DNA of 64,000 bases from Fictibacillus arsenicus (GTDB taxonomy: Bacteria; Bacillota; Bacilli; Bacillales; Fictibacillaceae): NCBI RefSeq assembly GCF_001999465.1, contig NZ_MQMF01000001.1, forward strand, positions 1,054,001 to 1,118,000. Reading direction: 5' to 3'. Position numbers and translations under genes: made by a program. Below, piece after piece: positions 43,342 to 52,597 of the stretch (the stretch's first letter is position 1; each line of letters starts with the position of its first letter). The notes under the pieces were generated by a model. The model made no database searches. It was not told the DNA's origin and saw only the letters and a list, made by a program, of their open reading frames with translations.

Positions 43342-44970
43342 TTACATTCCTTGGAACATTTGAGCGTTTTCACCGACAAATTGTTCGATGTTGCGCTGGA
43401 TCTCAGACATCATGCCCATCATTTCAGCGTCACTCATCTCTGCTACGTTAACAGCTTTATCTTCTGATAACTCAGGGAATGTAAGTTTTTCACCGAATGT
43501 TGTTTTTGTCTTGATGTTCAAGCCAACATTGATGTCGCCCATTGAAGGATCGTTTCCGATCAATGTTACTTTGTAATCATGGTTCGCATAATCTTTATCA
43601 AGGTTTTGGTCTGCTTTATGCTCGATTTCGATCGTCATATCAGGAAGTTCCATTGGCGCTTCACCTGCTGGAACAAGCTGAACCGTCCAGTTCGACTTCT
43701 TGTCTGTGCCTTCACCTTTTACGTGGAATCCGATACCTTGTGTAGTGCCATTTTCGTTCACTTCGAACTTCGCTTTAATGTCGCGCTTCTTGCCGTCTTC
43801 GCCTTTTGGCTCACTTTCCATTTTCACATCAACAAGCAGTGCTTCGCCTTCAGGACCTGCGTTCAGAACCCAAGAAGAGTTCGATACATCACCCTTCGCC
43901 CAGCTTTCAGACTTGTAGTTCATTGGAACAGCTTCTTCGCCGTTAGCGCCAATTTTCATAGAAAGGTCGCGGCTTACTACTTTATCATCGCCGTCAACAA
44001 TGACAACTTGCTTCATGCCGCCAGGGATTTCTAGATCTTCATTGATTGCTTTTTTAGCATCTGCCAGCATTTTCTCGATTTCTTTTTTCGCATCTTCTTC
44101 GCTCATTGGAGCTGTTGATGTCATATCGAAGTTAAAGCCGCCTTGCAACGCTGATTGCTCAGCTAGAGCATTCATGATTTCTTCGTCTTTCTCGACTTTT
44201 TCAATAAAATTGATCAAAAGTGTTTTTGTTTCTTTTTCAGAAAGTGAAACCGTTAACTGGCGAAGCTTCTCGCCTTTGAAGTCAACATCTTCTTTAAGTG
44301 TTACGTTTTCGTCTTTCACGCTGTCTGCGTAAACTTTCGCAAACTCTTCGAACGCTTCATCACGTGCTTCTTCACTTAAGTCGCCTTCAACCGCTTTAAA
44401 GAAGTTTTGTAGTTTTTCCATTCCAACATACGCTGGATCAAACTTGCGCATTACTTCGCCAAACTTGTTGTTCGGGAAATATACATACTTATCGTAAGCA
44501 GCAGGTACGCTTAATGCTGTTTGTTTATTGTTTTGGTAGAACTCAGCTTTTACAAGATCTGTGTTGTTCAAAACAAGTGCAACGTCAGCTGATCCTTCTT
44601 CTTTCTTAGGATCGTGTTGTGTTGTCATTTTAATCTCACTGTTAGATAGAATAGAACCGATCATTGCCGCTTCCATTCCGCCCGCTCCAAACATGGACGG
44701 ATCCATTTCCACACCAACGCGTGCTTCAGACTTATATGCTTCTTCCATTTGTTTTTCTGAAAGTGCTAATGCATCTCCAAAGCTCTCTTCAAATGACTCG
44801 TTCATCGCTTTGAACGTGTTCAGTTCTGATTTCAAATAAAGTTCACGCGGCGATAGATCGATGAACATTGCATAAGCTGTTGCTCCGATCGCTATGATCG
44901 CGATAAGTGCAAGCCCAATGATCAACGGACGTTTCTTACTGCCTGTACTCTGATTAACTTGAGTTTCCAT
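43342..44970 (-). CDS. Membrane-anchored protein, DUF6583-like
   Basis: A 542-residue protein with one N-terminal membrane segment (LIIGLALIAIIAIGATAYAMFI, about residues 17-40) and a long, acidic, strand-rich external domain. Charged KEEGSADVALVLNNTDLVKAEFYQNNKQTALSVP and later VKMESEPKGEDGKKRD recall large lipoprotein-like surface proteins. The family name is from memory and should be checked. Single-gene unit. Function unknown. Confidence 0.65.
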   Translation of the reverse strand: METQVNQSTGSKKRPLIIGLALIAIIAIGATAYAMFIDLSPRELYLKSELNTFKAMNESFEESFGDALALSEKQMEEAYKSEARVGVEMDPSMFGAGGMEAAMIGSILSNSEIKMTTQHDPKKEEGSADVALVLNNTDLVKAEFYQNNKQTALSVPAAYDKYVYFPNNKFGEVMRKFDPAYVGMEKLQNFFKAVEGDLSEEARDEAFEEFAKVYADSVKDENVTLKEDVDFKGEKLRQLTVSLSEKETKTLLINFIEKVEKDEEIMNALAEQSALQGGFNFDMTSTAPMSEEDAKKEIEKMLADAKKAINEDLEIPGGMKQVVIVDGDDKVVSRDLSMKIGANGEEAVPMNYKSESWAKGDVSNSSWVLNAGPEGEALLVDVKMESEPKGEDGKKRDIKAKFEVNENGTTQGIGFHVKGEGTDKKSNWTVQLVPAGEAPMELPDMTIEIEHKADQNLDKDYANHDYKVTLIGNDPSMGDINVGLNIKTKTTFGEKLTFPELSEDKAVNVAEMSDAEMMGMMSEIQRNIEQFVGENAQMFQGM

Positions 44971-45164
44971 CGTTTGGTTGTCCCCCTCTTAATAAATGTA
45001 TAAGCTTTTCCCTATCAACTTATTACACTGTTATTCTAAAAAAATATCAGTTTATCTCTCTACTGGCAAAGATGGGTAATAAAGGAATTTTATGCCCACA
45101 GTTTTCTACTATACCCTAATTATAGAATTATATCCATCAAATTGCGTAGTAAGAAAGGCTGATT

Positions 45165-45665
45165 TTAATTGGTAATTAAAACCGTCCGAAGCCTCTTGAT
45201 TGCTGACTTTCTCCACGATTTCACAGCATAAACGGTGACCCCGTACATCTCGGCGATCTCTGCTTCACTCTTCATATGAAAAACGCGCTGTGTCACCCAC
45301 CTCTGCTGGTTTTCTGTCAGGTGCATCAAATATAGATTCATTGTTTCATCCTCTAAAAAAGGAATGGTGTCTTCATGAGAGAGGGTACGGAATGTCATCG
45401 ATTCGTGGGGATCTTGGATTTCTTCTGCCTCCTGCCGTCTCGCCTCTCCTCTCAGCTCTTGAAGAATACGGCCCCTGACAAGCAGGTACGCATATGAGGA
45501 GAACTGTCCTTTTTCAGAATCAAAGGTTTCGTAAGCTTTCCAGAGTCCTAGTAAGCCAGCTTGATAGTATTGGTTGAATTGGGAAGTTAAGTGGTAGAGC
45601 CTGATCTGAGATTTGATAAGCGGATCATACATAGAAGCGATTTGTTCAAAGCGCATTTCTTTCAT
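45165..45665 (-). CDS. Sigma-70 family RNA polymerase sigma factor
   Basis: About 166 residues from the ATG at 45665 (AAAGGACG 8 bases upstream). Region 2 is LIKSQIRLYHLTSQFNQYYQAGLLGLWKAYETFDSEKGQFSSYAYLLVRGRILQELR; region 4 is LTENQQRWVTQRVFHMKSEAEIAEMYGVTVYAVKSWRKSAIKRLR. A small group-IV or YvrI-like factor. It faces away from the DUF1659/DUF2922 pair, a partnership common in Bacillaceae, and may direct their transcription. Confidence 0.85.
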   Translation of the reverse strand: MKEMRFEQIASMYDPLIKSQIRLYHLTSQFNQYYQAGLLGLWKAYETFDSEKGQFSSYAYLLVRGRILQELRGEARRQEAEEIQDPHESMTFRTLSHEDTIPFLEDETMNLYLMHLTENQQRWVTQRVFHMKSEAEIAEMYGVTVYAVKSWRKSAIKRLRTVLITN

Positions 45666-46017
45666 GGGAATACGTCCTTTTGGAATGTGCGCACATTCGG
45701 GGAATTCCGCGGTACCTTCACTATAAAATTTGAATTTGAATGGAAGCAAAGCTGCGTTTTTAAAGAGTCAAAAGCTGTTTTTGAGCAGAAGAAAAATATT
45801 GTTAGGAGATCGTTTATTGAGTTATCCACAGAATAAAGATCTTCTGACAAATTACGACACATTTTTGGCGTGATATTCTCAATAACAAAAAATTTTAGCC
45901 ACATTATTGAGTAAATGAGCCCAAATTGTGGATAAATAAAGATTCAAAAATTATTTTATGTGGATGGCTCTTTCCTTTTCTTCTTTGGAACTTATGAAGT
46001 GGAAGGAGGTGAGGCAC

Positions 46018-46236
46018 ATGGCTACAGCAGCATTGATTGATTCCGCAATGCGCTTAGAGTTTGACGGAGGATTAGATGCAGACAACAAACCAGTGATGAA
46101 GTACAAAAACTTTGCACACGTAAAAACAACATCGACTCCAGACCAGCTCGAAGCTGTTGCAACTGCACTTGCAGGACTTCAGAATTATCCACTAGTCGGT
46201 ATCAGACGTAACGATTCCTTCGCGATTCAGCAGTAA
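46018..46236 (+). CDS. DUF1659 family protein
   Basis: A 72-residue protein from the ATG at 46018, with AAGGAGGTGAGG upstream. MATAALIDSAMRLEFDGGLDADNKPVMKYKNF... matches DUF1659. Nearly always paired with DUF2922, which follows 43 bases downstream. Function unknown. Confidence 0.85.
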   Translation: MATAALIDSAMRLEFDGGLDADNKPVMKYKNFAHVKTTSTPDQLEAVATALAGLQNYPLVGIRRNDSFAIQQ

Positions 46237-46279
46237 TAACTGATTGGTGAGGAAAATATAGAGGAAAGGAGGGATTTCG

Positions 46280-46498
46280 ATGGCCAAAGTACTTGAATTG
46301 CAGTTTCTTAATCAGGAGAACAAAACGGTGACAGTCCGTTTGGACGCACCAATCGAACCGGTTGATCCCGTAGCTGTTAACGCTGCTATGGACACGGTAA
46401 TCGCCCAAAACATCTTCACTTCATCAGGCGGAAGCTATACCAGCAAAAAAGGTGCGCGTATTGTTGACCGTGAAGTGAGTGACATCGACCTAGGTTAA
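46280..46498 (+). CDS. DUF2922 family protein
   Basis: A 72-residue protein (AKVLELQFLNQENKTVTVRLDAPIEPVDP...), start with AAAGGAGGG upstream. Same operon as the DUF1659 gene and closed by a terminator. Function unknown. Confidence 0.85.
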   Translation: MAKVLELQFLNQENKTVTVRLDAPIEPVDPVAVNAAMDTVIAQNIFTSSGGSYTSKKGARIVDREVSDIDLG

Positions 46499-46528
46499 TT
46501 CATAAAATAATTGACTTCAGCGACCGTG

Positions 46529-46571
46529 AAAAAAACCGTCTTCTAGCCAATTGGTTAGGAGACGGTTTAAT
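46529..46571 (+). terminator. Terminator of DUF1659-DUF2922 operon
   Basis: AAACCGTCTtCTAgCCAA pairs with TTGGtTAGgAGACGGTTT, with G-U pairs; A and T runs flank it. Confidence 0.8.
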
Positions 46572-46610
46572 TGTGGTTGTGGATAATGTTGATAATGTGG
46601 ATAAATAGAG

Positions 46611-47012
46611 CTACTTATACACATGAAGCACAATTTCACTTTTTGCTACTTGTGGATAAGTTGGACTTGAAACGATTATATCAATTGTTACTGACTCTTT
46701 TTCAATAGATGCGATCGTTCCTATTATGCTGATGGTCTCCCCAACTAAAACAGGCGCTTTAAATTTCATTTCGTACGATTTTACCCAATAGCCTCTTTGC
46801 AGGTAAGGTTCCACGATATTTGATGCGATCGCCATCGAAAGCATGCCATGTATGATTTTAGTCGGAAAGCCTTTTTCTTTTGCAGCTTTATCGTCAAAAT
46901 GAATCGGATTAAAGTCTCCAGACACTTCCCCGTACTTTTTTACCATTTGTTCTGTTATTTCTATATGTAAAGGCTCGAGTGTGTCACCTGCTTTTATAGA
47001 ATCAGAAAACAT
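46611..47012 (-). CDS. MaoC-like dehydratase (hot-dog fold)
   Basis: A 133-residue protein. MVKKYGEVSGDFNPIHFDDKAAKEKGFPTKIIHGMLSMAI carries the hydratase-2 motif with Asp and His. It hydrates an enoyl-CoA in a beta-oxidation or related pathway. 3 bases separate it from the upstream partner domain protein. Confidence 0.9.
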   Translation of the reverse strand: MFSDSIKAGDTLEPLHIEITEQMVKKYGEVSGDFNPIHFDDKAAKEKGFPTKIIHGMLSMAIASNIVEPYLQRGYWVKSYEMKFKAPVLVGETISIIGTIASIEKESVTIDIIVSSPTYPQVAKSEIVLHVYK

Positions 47013-47015
47013 TTT

Positions 47016-47393
47016 TTACTCCGCCTCCTTTAGAAGTGTCGATTTTGCCGAAAATACAATGTTTTTATGTTCGTTTCTGCCAATAAGCTCTTGGTGCAAA
47101 ACGAGAAATTGACGTCTTTTTTCTACTGAAATTAAGGAAATCGTACATTGAAGTGTGTCTCCAATCGAGATAGGATATTCGTAATGAAACAGTTGGTCTT
47201 TGTGAATAAATGATTGCTCCTGAAACCACGGGACATTTATATCTTGATAAAAAATCATCGGAAGGGCTGGCGGAACGTGATGTGAATCATTTTTAGGGAT
47301 GCTGGCTGCTTCATAGTAAGCATTAACGAGTTCTTTAGTAACCGTAATTGAAACTGGCAGTGTTGTTGCCTCTTCCCACTGTTTAAAATTCAT
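47016..47393 (-). CDS. MaoC/FAS1-type dehydratase N-terminal domain protein
   Basis: About 125 residues from the ATG at 47393 (overlapping the thiolase end by 11 bases). LVNAYYEAASIPKNDSHHVPPALPMIFYQD is the pattern of the non-catalytic half of split MaoC dehydratases. It likely pairs with the 46611 protein as one two-subunit enoyl-CoA hydratase. Confidence 0.82.
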   Translation of the reverse strand: MNFKQWEEATTLPVSITVTKELVNAYYEAASIPKNDSHHVPPALPMIFYQDINVPWFQEQSFIHKDQLFHYEYPISIGDTLQCTISLISVEKRRQFLVLHQELIGRNEHKNIVFSAKSTLLKEAE

Positions 47394-48495
47394 AAAGCCC
47401 ACACCTTTCAAATAGTGTCGCGATTCCGAGCCCGCCGCCAATGCCTAACGTGGCTATGCCAAAACGGTTCTGTGACGTCATTTCCCTTAGCAGTGATGTA
47501 ACTAAAATTGCTCCTGACGCCCCATAAGGATGTCCGAATGCAATCGCACCGCCGCCTTTGTTCAGCTTGTCCCAAGGTATATCAAGTTCTTGAGCAGACG
47601 CAACGACTTGTGATGCGAATGCCTCATTCAGCTCAAATACATCAATATCGCTTATAGAAAGGTTCATCCGCTGTAAAAGAGTGTTTACAGCTGGAACCGG
47701 ACCGATTCCCGGCAAGTTCGGATCGACACCTGCAGTGACAGCATCGATAAATTTCAGTTTTGAAGCAAGCTCTAGCTCTTTCGCTTTTTCTTCACTCATT
47801 ATGAGTACGATAGATGCACCATCATTTAAACCACACGAATTTGCAGCCGTAACCGTTCCGTTTTCTTTAAATACAGGTTTCGCTCTTTTAATAAGTCTTT
47901 CAATAACAGACAGTCTCTTAATGCCTTCGTCAATTAGAGGCATTTCGTTAATGGAAACAAGTTCATTCTTAAAGCGATTTTGTTCAATAGAAGCAATCGT
48001 TCGCTTATAGCTTAAGAACGCATATTCATCCTGCATCTCACGGGTTATGTTGTATCTTTTAGCCACGTTCTCAGCTCCAACACCCATGTCAGGATCACCA
48101 ATAGTGTCTGGAGAAAAGCGGGCTCTCTTCGGAAACGTTGATGTACTCACAGATTCAGTGCCACCTGCTAAATAAATGTCCCCTGCCCCTGATTGCACGA
48201 GCCGGCATGCGAGGTTAACCGCTTCAAGCCCAGAACCGCATTGACGATCAACTGTAAAACCAGGAACAGTCACGGGAAGACCTGCTGTTAAAGCAGATAA
48301 GCGTGCTAGGTTGCCACCCGGGCCAACTGTATTCCCTAAGATCACATCTGACACCATTTCAGGAGATACTTTATTTTCTTGCAGTATCTCTTGTATAACA
48401 ACAGCCGCTAGTTTTTCCGCTGCAACATCTTTAAAATAACCCGCCTTTTTTCCGATCACTGTACGTTTTGCATCGATAATAACAGCTTTTCTCAT
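47383..48495 (-). CDS. Acetyl-CoA acyltransferase (thiolase)
   Basis: A 370-residue thiolase. The nucleophilic Cys is in VDRQCGSGLEAVNLA; GGGAIAFGHPYGASGA holds the His, and the C-terminal Cys motif is replaced by GIGGGLGIATLFE, where most thiolases have CxGGGxG. This altered C-terminal active site is odd: the usual second cysteine is Ile/Gly here. Degrades 3-ketoacyl-CoA or condenses acetyl-CoA. Starts 4 bases inside the upstream acyl-CoA synthetase end. Confidence 0.85.
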   Translation of the reverse strand: MRKAVIIDAKRTVIGKKAGYFKDVAAEKLAAVVIQEILQENKVSPEMVSDVILGNTVGPGGNLARLSALTAGLPVTVPGFTVDRQCGSGLEAVNLACRLVQSGAGDIYLAGGTESVSTSTFPKRARFSPDTIGDPDMGVGAENVAKRYNITREMQDEYAFLSYKRTIASIEQNRFKNELVSINEMPLIDEGIKRLSVIERLIKRAKPVFKENGTVTAANSCGLNDGASIVLIMSEEKAKELELASKLKFIDAVTAGVDPNLPGIGPVPAVNTLLQRMNLSISDIDVFELNEAFASQVVASAQELDIPWDKLNKGGGAIAFGHPYGASGAILVTSLLREMTSQNRFGIATLGIGGGLGIATLFERCGLYEF

Positions 48496-49967
48496 GAACT
48501 CGAAACTCCTTGGGTATAAAACTCTTTTACCTTCGACCGTGCTATTTTTCCGCTCGACGTATAAGGAAATTCTTTCGTAAAAATGATGTGCTTAGGCACT
48601 TTAAATGTTGATATATGCTTTCTGCAAAAACGCTGGATATCACGAGTTGTCAGGCCTGAATTCTCATTAACAATGACTGCGGCTGAAATTTTTTCTCCCC
48701 AATATGAATCTGGCATCCCAAAAACAACGGCTTCTTCAATGCCCTCTAGTGAATGGAGTACATTTTCGATTTCTTCAGGATAAACGTTTTGCCCTCCCGA
48801 AATTATCATGTTGTTGCTGCGTCCAATGATATAGAGATCACCTTCTTCATCTAGCTTGGCCAGGTCACCTACTGTCAGCCAGCCGTCGTCCCATACTTCT
48901 TTATTCGCGTCAGGCCGATTAAGGTAGTGTGAAAAAAGCATCTCACTTTTTACATAGAGAGTACCGATTTCACCTGGTTCCACTTCGTTTTCATCTTTTC
49001 GAATGGAAAGTTCTACATTATGAAAAGGACGCCCGACAGATAACGGCTTTTGTATATCAGCGCGATGATTGATAAAACTTACAAAACTCAATTCAGACGC
49101 ACCGTAAAACTCAAAAAGCTCTGTTTTAGGAAATAGAGTATTAATCTTATCTTTAAGTCCAGGTTCCCATTTGGCACCTGAGGATATAATTCTCTTTAGC
49201 CTTGGAGTTTCATTTTGATCATCCATTTCTTTCGTGAGTGCAGCAAGCATAGTAGGAACAGCATAAAGAGCTGAAATCTCGTCTATCTCGATCTCTTTTA
49301 AAGTTTGAGCAGCTGAAAACTTAGGTAACAGCTTAACCGTTCCACCTAAATAAAGCGTGCTGATCGCTGCATATAAAAACAAAGAATGCACGAGTGGTCC
49401 AGGCACAAGTACTGTGTCAATCTCAATTAGTCCAAAATCTTTTTTACTGCAAGCAAAGCTTTTAACCCAAGAACGATGAGAGCGTACAAAACATTTTGGG
49501 ATCCCCGTTGAACCAGAAGTAAATCCCATATAAAACAGAGTTTCATCAGTAGTAGTACTTTTGAATTCTTCTGTTGGTATTGAATCATCGATTGTTGAAA
49601 CTAGAGTTAACTTTGTGCCCTTATGATTTATTTTGCTTTGCAATTCTTGTGTCGTAATAATCAAATCAGGCTTACTTTGCTTAAGCCTTTCTTCCAGTTC
49701 CCTTTCTTTCATTTTTAAATCAAGAGGAATGGAAATCCAGCCTGCAGAAATAGCTCCTAAGAAGTATTGTAGAAAATCAATTCCGTTCGGCAGATATAAC
49801 GCTGCTTTTCCTTGAGATTCTTCAAAGGGTTGCTTTCTAAAAAAAGAAGCGATTTTTTTAACGTTTTTGTTCAACTCTTGATAAGAAATTCTTTCGTCAC
49901 CCATTTGAATCGCAGTTTTTTCAGGATATAAAAGAGCGCTATTTTGGATTGTATCGGTTATAAGCAC
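48492..49967 (-). CDS. Acyl-CoA synthetase (AMP-forming)
   Basis: A 491-residue ANL-family enzyme. FTSGSTGIPKCFVRSHRSW is the phosphate loop, ELFEFYGASELSF the adenine-binding motif, DGWLTVGDLAKLDEEGDLYIIGR the hinge and YTSSGKIARSKV the C-terminal lysine motif. Activates a carboxylic acid to its CoA thioester; with thiolase and two MaoC genes it forms a four-gene fatty- or aromatic-acid degradation or branched synthesis operon. Substrate not predictable. Confidence 0.92.
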   Translation of the reverse strand: MLITDTIQNSALLYPEKTAIQMGDERISYQELNKNVKKIASFFRKQPFEESQGKAALYLPNGIDFLQYFLGAISAGWISIPLDLKMKERELEERLKQSKPDLIITTQELQSKINHKGTKLTLVSTIDDSIPTEEFKSTTTDETLFYMGFTSGSTGIPKCFVRSHRSWVKSFACSKKDFGLIEIDTVLVPGPLVHSLFLYAAISTLYLGGTVKLLPKFSAAQTLKEIEIDEISALYAVPTMLAALTKEMDDQNETPRLKRIISSGAKWEPGLKDKINTLFPKTELFEFYGASELSFVSFINHRADIQKPLSVGRPFHNVELSIRKDENEVEPGEIGTLYVKSEMLFSHYLNRPDANKEVWDDGWLTVGDLAKLDEEGDLYIIGRSNNMIISGGQNVYPEEIENVLHSLEGIEEAVVFGMPDSYWGEKISAAVIVNENSGLTTRDIQRFCRKHISTFKVPKHIIFTKEFPYTSSGKIARSKVKEFYTQGVSSS

Positions 49968-49982
49968 ACGAATTCCTCCTAT

Positions 49983-50010
49983 AGAAAAAGACTGCCCGGG
50001 GGCAATCTTA
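49983..50010 (-). terminator. Terminator of bioY
   Basis: GATTGCCC pairs with GGGCAGTC on the minus strand with a tight loop, followed by five U. It lies between bioY and the acyl-CoA synthetase operon. Confidence 0.65.
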
Positions 50011-50580
50011 TTGGCTGATCGTTCTATTTTGAGTAAGAGCAGTCTGATTCTTAAATAATCTTTGTCTTATTTTAACACCAAGTGTTGCTGCGATAACAGC
50101 TTTTAATAAATCGCCCGGCAAGTAAGCTAATCCTGAAACTGCCGCTGTCTCCAGACTAATGTCCATTACAAAAGCAACAACTGGAATGCCGCAAAGGTAA
50201 ACAAAGACAATCCCTGCAACGAAATTATATAAAAAGACTTTCCACACTTGAAGTGGCTGTCTCGCTTTTTCAACAAGAAGTCCGATCAAGAACGCTGATA
50301 ACGGCCAGCTTAATAGATAGCCTGCACTCGGTCCTACAAAAACACCTGCACCGCCTCGTCCACCTGCTAACCCTGGAACACCGGCTGCAATGACTAGTAA
50401 GAAAACAATCATACTTAATCCGCCTAGTCTGGCACCAAGCACCACACCTGCAAGCATTACACCAAGAGTTTGTGCAGTAATTGGAACTGGCGTAAAAGGT
50501 AAAACGATTGGAGGCAGGAACCCTAATACGATCATAATTGCAGCAAATAAAGCTACATACGTCATTTCTTTTGTTTTCAT
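50008..50580 (-). CDS. bioY: Biotin transporter S component
   Basis: A 190-residue membrane protein with six helices. LPPIVLPFTPVPITAQTLGVMLAG is the BioY biotin-binding signature and GRGGAGVFVGPSAGYLLSWP the second hallmark. Substrate-capture part of an energy-coupling factor importer; the shared ECF module is not here. A BirA operator lies upstream, so expression should fall when biotin is plentiful. Confidence 0.95.
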   Translation of the reverse strand: MKTKEMTYVALFAAIMIVLGFLPPIVLPFTPVPITAQTLGVMLAGVVLGARLGGLSMIVFLLVIAAGVPGLAGGRGGAGVFVGPSAGYLLSWPLSAFLIGLLVEKARQPLQVWKVFLYNFVAGIVFVYLCGIPVVAFVMDISLETAAVSGLAYLPGDLLKAVIAATLGVKIRQRLFKNQTALTQNRTISQ

Positions 50581-50601
50581 GTAAACACCTCGTTGTATTT
50601 A

Positions 50602-50630
50602 TGTTAACTAATATCTATTTTAAGTTAACA
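50602..50630 (-). promoter_or_regulatory. BirA operator upstream of bioY
   Basis: TGTTAAC, 15-base spacer, GTTAACA: a perfect inverted repeat with the spacing of BirA boxes in Bacillus. It overlaps the likely promoter region of bioY. Confidence 0.85.
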
Positions 50631-50767
50631 TTAAAAGCGCTTCAATGGCAATAATTTATTGTTTTCGCTATAATTGCTTAACAAACAGAAGTTTTTCATA
50701 AATAAAAGGAAAATTTATAACAATTATGGTAAAATAGGACAAACAAGATGAAGTTGGAGGAAAAGGC

Positions 50768-50947
50768 ATGGAATTTAAAATCGGTGATATCATTGAAACG
50801 TTTGACGGATTAAAAGGAGAAATTACATCTTTATTAACCAACACCGCTGTTGTGGACTTTTCCGTAACAGAAAACTACGAAGAACATTTTGAAGATGCAA
50901 AACAAGTAGTCCGATTAAACGATATTAGACAAGTAGTTAATAGCTGA
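50768..50947 (+). CDS. YkvS-like DUF2187 protein
   Basis: A 59-residue protein (MEFKIGDIIETFDGLKGEIT, ending NDIRQVVNS) with GGAGG 8-9 bases before the ATG. Small beta-barrel (KOW-like) domain. Function unknown; common in Bacillus. Own terminator. Confidence 0.8.
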   Translation: MEFKIGDIIETFDGLKGEITSLLTNTAVVDFSVTENYEEHFEDAKQVVRLNDIRQVVNS

Positions 50948-50957
50948 AAATTATACA

Positions 50958-50992
50958 CAGAAAACAGCCCAGTGAATAAATTGGGCTGTTTT
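50958..50992 (+). terminator. Terminator of DUF2187 gene
   Basis: AACAGCCCA pairs with TGGGCTGTT, followed by TTATTT. Confidence 0.8.
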
Positions 50993-51059
50993 ATTTATAT
51001 TTTTTTAAAAATGACGATAGAAAGAAAGTATAAATTCAAGAAGAAATTAGAGGTCACTC

Positions 51060-51741
51060 ATGTTTTTTTCAAGATTTTTTTTCAAAAAAGAAAAAGCCCG
51101 TTCAAACTTCTCCAGTCAAAGCAACATATAACAACACAGCTAATGAACATCTCTCTGTTCGGAAGGGAGAGCTTGGCGAATACAAAATTATGATTCAATT
51201 ATCACAGCTTTCAAAAGAATATATGGTGTTGAATGACATCCTTTTGCCAAACCCAAAAGCAAAGTCAGGGTACTCCCAGATCGATCACATTGTACTTTCC
51301 CCTTATGGCATCTTTGTTATTGAGACGAAAAATTTTCAAGGTACTATCTATGGCTCTCCAGCTTACAAAAAATGGCTTATTAATGGAAAGTTTAAATTTA
51401 TGAATCCCTTTGTTCAAAATTATGGACATATCGAATGTATAAAAACGTTGGTTGGTCCTAAGTTTAAAGATGCATTCGTATCAATTGTTTCCTTTACGAA
51501 GAGATGTACTTTTAAGACAGATTTATCTTATAGAAAAATCCAGTCTTCAGAATTAATCATTTATGATGTAGAACTAACTGAAACGATTAAGAGAAAAGAA
51601 GCAATAATTAAATTAAAAAATCCTATACCTTTAATGTCAAATGATGAGATTAAAGAATGTTACGCTCTTATTGCACAGGCAAATATAGCTGAGGAAAAAA
51701 TCAGGAAATTACATATCGATACTTTAAAAAACAAAGCCTAA
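51060..51741 (+). pseudogene. NERD-domain protein, frameshifted near the start
   Basis: From 51190 the frame encodes a nuclease-related domain (YSQIDHIVLSPYGIFVIETKNFQGTIYG, with the Asp-His...ETKN core). It continues upstream to include VKATYN...LSVRKGELGEYKI, showing the start lies further 5'. The ATG at 51060 (AGAGGT upstream) reads MFFSRFF and then shifts at an eight-T run (51075-51082); seven T would give a continuous protein MFFSRFFSKKKKPVQTSPVK... of about 226 residues. Either a phase-variable or broken gene or a sequencing error. The ATG at 51190 would lose part of the domain. Confidence 0.75.
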
Positions 51742-51749
51742 ATCATATA

Positions 51750-51787
51750 AAAAAATTCCCCGATTCATTAAGAATGGGGAATTTTTA
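51750..51787 (+). terminator. Bidirectional terminator after NERD gene
   Basis: AAAAATTCCCC pairs with GGGGAATTTTT; serves the NERD gene and the converging stress gene. Confidence 0.82.
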
Positions 51788-51796
51788 ATCCTGGAC

Positions 51797-52393
51797 TTAA
51801 TAATTACTCGATTTATTCGTACCTGACGAAACAGGATCATTAGCATTTTTTGATGGGAAGCCTGTGTTGTAGTTGCTCAAGCTTTCGTTTTGTGATCTTT
51901 TATTTGTATCTATAGGGTTTTCCGTTATTTCCGTTCCGGCATCTTTAAGCTTAGAAGTAATATTATTAAGGTCACCTCTCGCTTCCTTTGTTGTGGCAAA
52001 TACATCATTCGATATTTCTTTTAACGTGTTGATGTTACCAAAGACATCTTTGTTCAAGCGTTCATACAGTTGTTGCGCATCAGTAATCGCTTCTTTTAGT
52101 GTGTTTGAAGCCGTTTTGAATTGGCTGATCATTTGATCTTTCACATCACCTGGATTTTGTTTCACCTCTGTGATCATTTTGCTTGATGAATCTTTCAAGC
52201 CCACCGCCGTGTTCTTTACTTTTGTTCTCGTATTGTAGTCAATCAGTGCCAAAGCTCCGCCAACTAGCCCGCCAATGACAATACCCTTTAGAAGCTTGCT
52301 GTTCTGTCCGTTTTCGTATAAATCATTTCGTACTGAGTCATTTTGATAAAATTCGTCTTGATACATATCTCCAGAATTTAAATGCTGTGCCAT
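51797..52393 (-). CDS. YtxH-like stress-associated protein
   Basis: A 198-residue protein with one glycine-rich hydrophobic segment (LLKGIVIGGLVGGALALIDY, about residues 34-54) and a long amphipathic helical region (residues 60-150), the YtxH-type layout. GAGGAGG precedes the ATG. A SigB-like promoter lies 40-65 bases upstream, suggesting general stress induction. Confidence 0.72.
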   Translation of the reverse strand: MAQHLNSGDMYQDEFYQNDSVRNDLYENGQNSKLLKGIVIGGLVGGALALIDYNTRTKVKNTAVGLKDSSSKMITEVKQNPGDVKDQMISQFKTASNTLKEAITDAQQLYERLNKDVFGNINTLKEISNDVFATTKEARGDLNNITSKLKDAGTEITENPIDTNKRSQNESLSNYNTGFPSKNANDPVSSGTNKSSNY

Positions 52394-52434
52394 GTTAATT
52401 CCTCCTCTAAGATTTAATCTCTTGTAACTACGGA

Positions 52435-52459
52435 TTTCCCTTTTATATGAATGATAAAC
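52435..52459 (-). promoter_or_regulatory. SigB-like promoter of YtxH-like gene
   Basis: On the minus strand GTTTAT (52459-52454), 13-base spacer, GGGAAA (52440-52435), close to the SigB consensus GTTTAA-N12-15-GGGTAT. Confidence 0.55.
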
Positions 52460-52597
52460 GTTCTAATGCGCCGGTAAATAATGACTGTACTAAAATTTCT
52501 TGCATAATTTTGTTCATTAGAATGAAACGCATTCTACATAAAAAAGACAATTTTTCCGCATACTAGAGGGAAATCATGTAAGAAGGAGGTTGTTAAA

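Noticed and set aside
44000-44839. Long forward ORFs opposite the DUF6583-like gene
   Set aside because: They mirror the codon pattern of the reverse gene, lack ribosome binding sites and encode Ser-rich nonsense.
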